The position numbers and the translations under genes were made by a program. This document shows, piece by piece, positions 1 through 8,548 of a stretch of 64,000 nucleotides of DNA. The stretch spans positions 62,001 through 126,000 of the forward strand of contig JAHLTZ010000017.1 of the NCBI GenBank assembly GCA_025786725.1, written 5' to 3'. The first letter of the stretch is position 1, and each line of letters opens with the position of its first letter. Under the pieces are notes generated by a model. The model was not told where the DNA came from. It did not search any database and worked only from the letters and a program-made list of their open reading frames with translations. The DNA is from Syncephalis fuscata. Taxonomy: Eukaryota > Zoopagomycota > Zoopagomycetes > Zoopagales > Piptocephalidaceae.

Positions 1-230
1 ACTTTGCACCGCATAGTAGCTATGGTGCACAAACACGTAGCAGCCACTCGGCAGTTGACAACAGAGCATCATACTACAGTCGCCCTACCAATATACGAAT
101 TGACGAATTAGAAGCTTTTCGTCAACGCGTTGAAGCATTCTACTTGGCATCCGACTTGTTTGAGGTACAGGAAGGATCGGAAACAAATAAGCGCAACACC
201 CTGCAAGTACTTACCAATCTCAATCTTTAA
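1..230 (+). CDS. 3' end of an unidentified protein-coding gene
   Basis: Only the last 75 or so codons are in the window. The frame beginning at base 3 is open to a TAA at 228-230; the other two forward frames close early. The visible C-terminus is Ser/Tyr/Arg-rich at first, followed by a short predicted helix around the residues IDELEAFRQRVEAF, and ends in a polar tail. I do not recognise the family. Coding use is supported by the open frame and by higher GC than the sequence after the stop. A possible AATAAA poly(A) signal lies at 391-396. Confidence 0.6.
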   Translation, partial: FAPHSSYGAQTRSSHSAVDNRASYYSRPTNIRIDELEAFRQRVEAFYLASDLFEVQEGSETNKRNTLQVLTNLNL

Positions 231-589
231 CAATATGTTTATCTGCATTATAGTATATAATAAACTACATTTATTTAAGTGCCAAACAAATAATACATTA
301 ACAGCGATCTTATATTATGTAGATCATAACAATTGTATGTATATTCTAATCAGCAATATTTAAAAATCTAGATTTTACGTATGTAGTCTCAATAAAAATG
401 ACACGTTAATCATTGGAACCTAATCGTTTAAGTAGATTTAGTTATTTAAATATATCACATTGTCTATTGTATTAATATTTTATATTTTTAGTTATATACA
501 CTTGCTAAAAACAGTCATGTTTAATTATTGTCAAAAACATAGTTGTGTTATTCAGGTATAAGCACATCAACAGATTTGTTTAGATTTTA
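231..589. other. AT-rich intergenic region between convergent genes
   Basis: This stretch lies between the stop of the plus-strand gene ending at 230 and the stop of the minus-strand gene ending at 590. It is strongly AT-rich, carries AATAAA at 391-396 that could serve the upstream gene, and shows no supported gene. The 77-codon open frame inside it is of AT-rich, non-coding-like composition. Confidence 0.5.
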
Positions 590-3500
590 TTATGTATTGG
601 AAAAGAGTCTTTTAGGCAGGGATGTTGGTAGCATTCGTCCAACATACATCATCCAGCAACTTGTGCTAATATGAAATACCATCCAGGCTGCTTGATACAA
701 ATATTTAGGAGAAAACACAGTCCAGATAAATAAATGATATCGTAGAACGGTTACAGCTATTGACAGACCGAGAAGACTGAATGAAAAAAACACCTTGTTC
801 ATCCATAGCCATAAGGTAATCGACTGTGACCATGCATCTATATCATTATTAGTATCCAATGATTGTTGCAATAATGGCGCTGTCAGGCTTTCGTCCGTAT
901 TTGTATTTTTATCAGTATTAGCAGTCGATGATGCAAGTAACGAGAATGATAAGTAGGAGCTCTTTTCATGGCCTAGCTCTATGACCGTGCCAAGTGCCAT
1001 CATGCCAGCTAGTGCCCACCAGATGGGACCGGTCCAATTGCAAATAAATGCAAGTAAGCCGACAATTGCTGGTATAAATGTTGTTATACCAACATAGGCA
1101 TTATTCAACTCGAAAGAAGCAAGTGAGTTGCTATTGCCGAGGGCAAAGAATGCAACTTGTTGCAATACAAGTATTGGTATACCCAATTGCACTGTATACA
1201 TAATGGTACTGAGCCCAGGATTACCTTGGCTATTCTTTTCAAACATGGTTTTCAAGCATCGTATATAATTAATCAAAGCATACAATTGTCCGCCAAAAAT
1301 GACAAATACAAATGAATTATGCATACGAGCAAGTAGAATTAGCAACAGTGTAGTAGCCATCAAATAAAGTTGTAATCGGTCACTGGTTCGAGTTTGCTGT
1401 TGAGATGCATTATTTGGCCAGAAACTAGCCATCATCAGCAGAGTAAATATACCGAAATAGGCAAGTCTAGCTAGAGTCAGTTTACCAATATGATCGATCA
1501 TCCAGTGGCCAATAATTGCCGGTATATCTAGATGCGATTCAGCTTCATAGGCCAGTTTATAAAATATCACCATACTACCGGTAATAGCTATGGTAATTGT
1601 AATGGCAATATTTCGTAGATTTCCTAAATAGTACTGCCGATGTCGTACCAGTGTAATGTATATACCCCATCCACACACTGCAATAACGCTTATAAACATT
1701 AGTAAGCGACGCAGATCCATGTGCGTGCTGTTTAAATAAAAACGAATATCCAATTGATCTGCATATTTTTGACCTAAATACAATGTAAATATAATTATCT
1801 ATTTTACTATTATCTAAACCAATTACCTGTCTGATTCCATACTCGTAGTAAACGCATCAATATCATTTGAAACAGTGGATAAATAACCAACTGTCTTTGA
1901 TTTATACGATCAGAAGATGGCCACCTATAAATAATTAACACTTTTCAATATGTATTTATTCTTGATTACTTACCATAATATTATTTGTATCAGCCAAATA
2001 GTTTGTACAATAAAATACCACATTTGGTGTTCCTCTTCAATATAACTACTGGCAAATAATCCAATACCATAGAGTATTGCAAGTACTACTGCACTCTTTG
2101 ACAGAATATGATTATGTCGCCATAAAAGTGATTGTGCTTTAAATTTACTTAAAGAAGCACTATTGGATTTAAAACTAGCATTTTGTTGTTGTTGTTGTTG
2201 TTGTACTACATGGTAGAATAAACGTATTGATACTAGTGTAGTAATAGCCATTAGTATCATTCCTGCCAACATGGATCCCAGTCCATAACTACTAAAATCT
2301 TGTGTAAGTCGCTGTGCTCCTTGTTCAGCAAACTAGTATTCCATCGGTAGTGTTGATTAATATTTGTTTTATTACCACCAATGCTATCCATACCTTTTGA
2401 TATAAATAAGCCACTTGTTCTATAATATCCGCTTGTTCGTTATTCGATATGTGTTGATGGTAATAAACAGCCTGTTCGTAATTACATATCAACTCTTCAT
2501 TTTCTCCTTCCATATCAGCGTCACAATTTACAGTTGCCAAGTCGTGACCCTCTAAACAACTTGTATCCCAATTGTTCCATAATGATATCATCATACTTCG
2601 TATTTGATTTGCATTTAGTTGTAATGCTCGAATCCATTGTTCGCCTACAATAATTGTTATACAAATTAAATTACTATCCTATTATCTATCTTACGTGGTA
2701 ATGCTTGAAACATTTCAGGAACCAAATTACCCAGACTATTACGTGGAGATGGTACACCAAATAGTAAGGAGATGGTTGGCACTACATCTATTTGATTAAT
2801 CGTTCGAGCTGGTATTGTTATATTTGACCATTGAACAGAGGGACTCATAAATATAAGAGCCTGGATAATCAATAAGCCATTATAAGTAATGATGCTATAA
2901 TTGATTTAATATATTTCTAACACTTACAGGTGATGTTTCTCCCGGTGAAGAACCACCATGACCACCAAGCTATATTGAATAATAATAATAATAATAATAC
3001 TTGTTATACTCATGGTCATAATAGTAATTATCATAAAAGTAATTACCTCATTCATACCATGATCACCACATAATATAATTAGTGTGGGTAGAGCATGAGA
3101 ATTGGCTTTAATTCGCTCTTCATCAACTTTTTTAGTTCTTTCGTATAGAATACGTACAACATCGTCCATTTCACGTTGTTTTGGCTTCATTAGTGGACTA
3201 TTGATATTTAGTTGGTTAATTGACCTATACTACAATTATACAAATAATCATTACCTTTTGGGTCCGGCTGAGTGTCCAATATGATCAAGACCTAAATAAT
3301 GCAAAATCATTACATCCCAGTCGCTTTTAGCTAGTTCTGGTTCAACATGTCGTGTTACATTCGTGTCAACTTCAACTGTATCCTAGATAACACCGATAGC
3401 AGTGATTATTTATATAGTTATACCAAATTATTTGAATTAACTTACAGCAACAAAGAATGAAGATGTGCCTTCATAACGTTTAAATAATGGGGCTGCAAAA

Positions 3501-4302
3501 TTCAACCACGTTTCATCGCCGTAAAATATAAAGTTCTTGTCGCGATGTTCACGTAGTTGTACCAGCCAATTGTCATCGTTAGTCGTGCCACTCTCACTAC
3601 TTTCAACTATATTAAGTATAGCATCCTGGAAATTGGGTATCATGCCTATTATTATTATTATTATTATTATTGTTGTTGTTGTTGTTGTTGTTGTTGAATA
3701 GTAATTAATAATTAGATAATATTATAAGGGTGTCTAATATTAGGATATTTACCAGTGCTAAGAGCTTTGATACGTGGTAGAGTAACGGTAGGTGCAGTAG
3801 CCCGACTGATAAATGGTACTGCGTGTTGATTATCAATAGCTCTAGAAGTTTGGTAGATTAGTCTATCTAGTGCTATTTATATTTGTTCAAGGCTATTACA
3901 TACTGTTTGGTGAATTTCATGTAAGAATCAGGGCCTAGCACAAAATCGCTATACAATTGTCAGCTTATATATTATGTAAAGGATTTCGTTGACATTAATT
4001 GCTGCTACTTACTAACGAAGTGCATCAACCACCATGAATATGAGACGGTCAAATTGCGGTGCAATCCCAAAACACGCGTCAAAAAGTGCATATTTACGCG
4101 ATGACTTAGTTTGCTTCGTTTTTAATACTTCACAGGCATTTGAAATTGGGTGGCCTGGCCATTCGGGCACGTCATCCACAGGTGTTGCTCGTGGTGGCAA
4201 GTAAGCTTTTTGTGGAAAGAATCCGTTTGTAAATAAAAGCAGCGCTGCTAGTTCAATAGCTAGCACGGCAAATAGCGCTTTCGACAGAGAATGCATTGTC
4301 AT
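590..4302 (-). CDS. LAS21: GPI ethanolamine phosphate transferase 2 (Las21/Gpi7, PIG-G type)
   Basis: This is a multi-exon gene for an ER membrane enzyme that adds ethanolamine phosphate to the second mannose of GPI anchors. The N-terminus has a signal-anchor helix followed by FFP, then the catalytic-site block MVVDALR-YDF (type I phosphodiesterase/nucleotide pyrophosphatase superfamily). Later exons carry FIFYGDETW, GLDHIGH and CGDHGM, which are metal-binding motifs of the family, then a loop ending VVPTISLLFGVPSP. The C-terminal half (590-2272) is a long run of hydrophobic segments, as in Gpi7/PIG-G. The ATG at 4302 is chosen because the helix follows directly; 4296 is an alternative. The first intron is 3949-4012 (GTAAGT donor). 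GLDHIGH and FYGDETW resemble PIG-G more than PIG-O (Gpi13), but paralogue assignment is by eye. Stop at 590-592. Confidence 0.85.
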
Positions 4303-5059
4303 GGCCAGTATATTATATAGCTGTTGAGTAATCGATATTACCAACTACTAGCCACGCTGTCTAAAATGCAAAAAAAATAGCTTTACACAACGGACGAAGA
4401 AAAGGGAATAAGGAGTAATTAATTTATGTTTGCTTATATTTGTCAAAGAAAACTGTATTTAAATATATTATTTTGTTTGTTGTTAAAATGACTTATTTAA
4501 TAACATCCAACCTATTAACATGATGATGGGTGGCAAGTGACATCAAATACTCATTATTGTAGATTTATTATCCAGTATACATATGTTCTCTATTCACGTA
4601 TATCATTATTATTATACGATATATCAGATGCATTTTATTTGTTATAGGATTTAAGTACATATAGTTTGATTAATGAAACAGGCAAAATAAATTGACATTT
4701 GTTAATAATAAAGCTAGAGCAATAATAAGGGCAGTTTTGAATAAAGATGATATATGCATACTGGATAATGAATCTACGATGAGTATTTAATGATTGATAT
4801 CACTCGCCACCCATCATTATGTTAATAGGTTGGATGTTATTAAATAAGTCATTTAACGCCAAATCACAATAAGTGATTAAATGATCTATAAACAATGTTG
4901 ATAATACTGAATAAAGATAAGCAAGTTGCAATGACCAGTTAAATGTTTTTTAGATTAAATTTATTGAATAATTATTTGAAAACATTTAAGATTTGCCAAG
5001 TAATCACGCATGTGTGGTCTTGATTTTACCGTAACAATAGTAAATTTACGTTAAACAAC
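4303..5059. other. Intergenic region holding a small inverted-repeat element
   Basis: This region lies between the start of the Las21-like gene and the stop of the MFS gene, both on the minus strand. It contains the 4483-4856 inverted-repeat element listed separately; the rest is AT-rich with no supported gene. The first 100 or so bases upstream of 4302 are probably 5' UTR and promoter. Confidence 0.5.
4483..4856. repeat. MITE-like element with ~100-bp terminal inverted repeats
   Basis: The left arm (about 4483-4582) and the reverse complement of the right arm (about 4757-4856) match over roughly 100 bp with a few substitutions. Both contain the block GATGGGTGGCRAGTGA followed by an AAATACTCAT segment and a TTATCCAGTA segment. 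The centre (about 4583-4756) is AT-rich and non-coding. The same arm sequence recurs at 20985-21090, 21690-21800, 45570-45650, 47680-47750, 58200-58310, 58915-59030 and 63120-63235, so this is the smallest member of a dispersed family. TTAA occurs at both edges, which could be a target duplication, but in DNA this AT-rich that is weak evidence. Confidence 0.75.
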
Positions 5060-6742
5060 CTAGCTATTCGTTTTGTTTAGTAATGCAGATGGAGAAGAAA
5101 AGTCGTTGGTGGCAATTGGAGATGAGTCCTCGTTAATTGTACGTGCTGACAACTGACGCCGCTCATACCACCAAACAATACCTGCAGCCAAAAATACTAC
5201 AATATGTAAAACGCCCATAACTACAAACGGACCACCTTGCCACCAAATATCAAATAGTGTGCCACCCAGCTTGCTGGCAAGCATAATGCCTAAACCACCA
5301 ATAAAACTATATACACCGGCCACACTGCCACGAATATCTTCAGGGACATAGTATCCACCAGCCAATGCCAGACTAGTAACAATGGTGCCAATCTCACCAA
5401 GGCCTATCAAGCACATCCAGAAGTAGTTGATGCCGGCAGTTGGTGAGTGGCCCAGTCCAAATCCGAAACAACCAATAAAGCCTAATAGGCCGGCGACCAT
5501 AACAGATACACCGCGAGAGAATCGATCAGATAGAAAACCGAATAATGGTGCACCCAGTAATGCAAACACTTGAGCAACACCAGATAATGAGCTGGCCACC
5601 TTGAATGCTTCACGACAGCTAACTTTAATGTCTTCATTTTCTTGCGATGGTGCTCGTGGACATAGTTCATTATCAATGTAATATTGATTGACCCAGAGGG
5701 TAATAAATAACGATACAACAATCGAGTCACCACGAGCTACAAATCCAGTAATATACGCTAGTGCTACGCGTGGATCCTTGGCTGCAAGTATACCACGCCA
5801 GAACAGCATGTATAGCGGCGGTTTAGCAGCGGGAGATGCAGATTGAGTACCTTCTTCTGTAGTCGAGCCATATTGCGCCACAACTGCTGTCGTATCTTCT
5901 GAAGGAGAACGGCGAAATAATGAACGTATGTTTCTGGTAGCATCGCGATGCAAACCAAAATACATAATGACGGCCACCACAAGAGCAATGGCGCCGCAAA
6001 GATAATAAGTAGCGCGGATGCCGTGTGGTATTTTTGAGTTATCGCCATGGCTAAAGGCCGGTGGAAGACGAACCAGCACAAATACTGCAATGAGCGCACC
6101 AATACCCGAAGCAATACCGGTCATGGCGGCAATCTTACCGCGGTACTGGCCACCACTGTAGTCGGCCAATGTAGCGGTAAGCATCGAGGTGCCAGCTGCA
6201 ACGCCAATTGCAAACACTAGACGGACCAGCAACAGACCAGGATAGACGTCATGCGGCACGGTATAGAGGAAAAGTCCAATGGCCATAACTAGATAGCCGG
6301 CTACCCAGACAGGTCGACGTCCAATACGGTCGGACAAAGTGCCCCATAACGCTGATGCAAATATTGACATGATTTCGTCGTATAGCGTCAATGAGCCACT
6401 AATACTGCCCTTGCCTTCAACTATACCAAGTATATCGGATAGTACAAAGCTCTGTGCCGCATTAAGAAAGACGGCAAAACAGATGGTGAACAGAGCACCG
6501 ATTAACAGCGTAATTAAATTGAATTTAGTGATACCACGATTTACTTCAATAAATCGAAAAATAAGCTGCGATGAAGGCTCAGTTGAAGCTATTTGATTAG
6601 CATTTTTAGACGGTTCAATTGAATGATGCTGCGTATCAATGGGCTCATGGTGTTGTATATCGTCAGATTCGTGCTGCTTATCGCTAGATGAACTAGCTGA
6701 TGAGTTGTTCGGCATTGATGTAGCGTTATTAGTATCCGTCAT
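5060..6742 (-). CDS. Major facilitator superfamily transporter
   Basis: A single-exon ORF of about 560 residues. A Ser/Asn/His-rich cytoplasmic N-tail of roughly 65 residues precedes about 12 hydrophobic segments. Between TM2 and TM3 lies the MFS signature loop, readable as GTLSDRIGRRPVW, and the second half carries the related FGFLSDRFSRG. A long polar loop with REACTION-free low-complexity sequence separates the two six-helix halves, as is usual in the superfamily. It is probably a membrane transporter, but the substrate cannot be read from the sequence. The ATG at 6742 is used because the longer open frame upstream begins with a non-ATG codon. The C-tail is short and Ser/Thr/Asn-rich. The gene lies downstream of the inverted-repeat element and shows no frame damage. 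Confidence 0.85.
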   Translation of the reverse strand: MTDTNNATSMPNNSSASSSSDKQHESDDIQHHEPIDTQHHSIEPSKNANQIASTEPSSQLIFRFIEVNRGITKFNLITLLIGALFTICFAVFLNAAQSFVLSDILGIVEGKGSISGSLTLYDEIMSIFASALWGTLSDRIGRRPVWVAGYLVMAIGLFLYTVPHDVYPGLLLVRLVFAIGVAAGTSMLTATLADYSGGQYRGKIAAMTGIASGIGALIAVFVLVRLPPAFSHGDNSKIPHGIRATYYLCGAIALVVAVIMYFGLHRDATRNIRSLFRRSPSEDTTAVVAQYGSTTEEGTQSASPAAKPPLYMLFWRGILAAKDPRVALAYITGFVARGDSIVVSLFITLWVNQYYIDNELCPRAPSQENEDIKVSCREAFKVASSLSGVAQVFALLGAPLFGFLSDRFSRGVSVMVAGLLGFIGCFGFGLGHSPTAGINYFWMCLIGLGEIGTIVTSLALAGGYYVPEDIRGSVAGVYSFIGGLGIMLASKLGGTLFDIWWQGGPFVVMGVLHIVVFLAAGIVWWYERRQLSARTINEDSSPIATNDFSSPSALLNKTNS

Positions 6743-8548
6743 AGCGGTAAAGATAAACAAAAATGGATTATTAAACACAGATGTTTAGATACTAAGCAAT
6801 TGATTGAATAAATAAACTGCAGGGTGTGCGTAACTCGTTGCTACACTAGGCGAGAAAGAAAGATTCAAACTTGAGAAAAACTGTGGTTTTACTTGCCAAT
6901 ACCAGAATAGGAAGAGAAGAGCATAGGCGAAAAAGATCAACGCACGAGATACTCAAGTAGCGCCTACAATAATCCTTCGTAAGCTAATAAAATAGTTGCT
7001 GCCGTAACGAATGGTGAGAAATAAAAGGAGAAGATCAGATAAGTATCAAAAGACAGGGAAAAGAATAAAAGCGGAACTCATTGATTGAATGGCGCCAATG
7101 TCAAGCGACATCTTTAAATAGTAAAATCATTTAAAAAATAGCGGTACAGTTTTTATACGTCGTGCGCGTGTTATCAGATCAGGGTAAGATCGGGTCATTT
7201 CGGCATAGAATGGCTCATTGTCCGACGCTATAGGCGACAAGTGCCATCCTATTGGCGATAAAAAAACGCATAAATAAAATATTTTAATCAGAATAGTAGT
7301 CATTTTATTTCTATTGTGATTGATAATTATCTGATGTTAGTGGCCAATAATAATAAAGCACTATTTTTACTGGCAGTTATCAGATGAAGCCACTATATGT
7401 CAAAATAGACCCTATTCAACACGACTATTTTGAACACTTGAATCCACATACCTTAAATATCCAAATTGTTTTCTGTTTAGACAAGAAGATAGAATCCGCG
7501 TTCTTAGTAAGGATTATGCTGATCTGAGACAAGCTAGCAAATTCAGCCGATCTACCATTTTCACTACAGATTGATTTGACGATATAGAAAAACTATTGTA
7601 AATAATTCATCTCTACAAATACAACAAATCTACAAACATTTAGTTTATTAAACAAAATAATGGTTATAACAAACACTTACTCAAGAAGAAAGCCACTTAT
7701 CAATTTTGATGGCAACAAGCTCTCCACGATGCTTTCGCCGTTTCAACGTTTGCCAGCACTTATTGACAGCAGCAAATCAATGACTCTTATACATTATTTT
7801 GCCTGCCAAACACAGTAAGCGGCATTGCTTTGTTGCTTGCAGTTTTATTGGATGTCATTCTTTTTTCTCTTTCGGTAAATAGCTATTTAATTGTATGCAA
7901 AAGTATTGAATAATTATGTATAAAACAATACATAATGACTAAACGATTCTAATAATATTTGTTTAAACAAACAAAATTCATTATTTAATATATCTTATAT
8001 TATACCAGAGATGACCTGCAAACTAAATCTTTTTTATTTTTCATTCGGCACTATGTCTTTGCTATCATAGAATAAAATGCTTTTTCGATACTTTATAGTC
8101 CCTGTCATACTGTACTCTCCTTTGGTCATAAGCTATCATACTGCTGCAAATACTGTGATGTTCAGGAGGAACATTGCAGCATTTATTTTACACTAAATAG
8201 TCGGATCGTGTAACAGAATATGGCTAATCTGCACATCTCTACCACGCATGTACGAAATCATCAGATGCATATTATCACATTATTGGTATATTGGTATACA
8301 CGCACTTCAATCCACCACGTGGATGTATTTTATTGGTTCCTACTTCACATCAATGCTATAGTTTATAGAATATACTCGTTGATCCCTCAAGACAACCATA
8401 GACTTAAATAGCCCACACAACACATACAATTAACTAATAGCATTATCGCCACTCTTTAGTTTTTGCTAAATACTCACTACTATTCACTCTTTGCGAATCG
8501 CACTCTATTGTCTATTCTATTTGTTTGTTTCAACAAATCAATATCACC
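6743..8548. other. 1.8-kb divergent intergenic region
   Basis: This region separates the minus-strand MFS gene from the plus-strand micro-exon gene, so it should contain both promoters. It is AT-rich except for a modestly GC-richer patch near 7140-7260. I see no supported gene, RNA or repeat. A 63-codon frame at 8220-8411 has no recognisable features and is not annotated. The sequence just upstream of 8549 is C/A-rich (ATATCACC before the ATG), a plausible leader. Confidence 0.45.

Noticed and set aside
4479-4860. piggyBac-type TTAA target duplication at the inverted-repeat element
   Set aside because: TTAA is present at both edges but is very frequent here, edges differ by one base between arms, and other copies do not show it clearly.
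8220-8411. 63-codon ORF upstream of the micro-exon gene
   Set aside because: Ordinary AT-rich intergenic composition and no feature. It could be leader sequence, but nothing supports translation.
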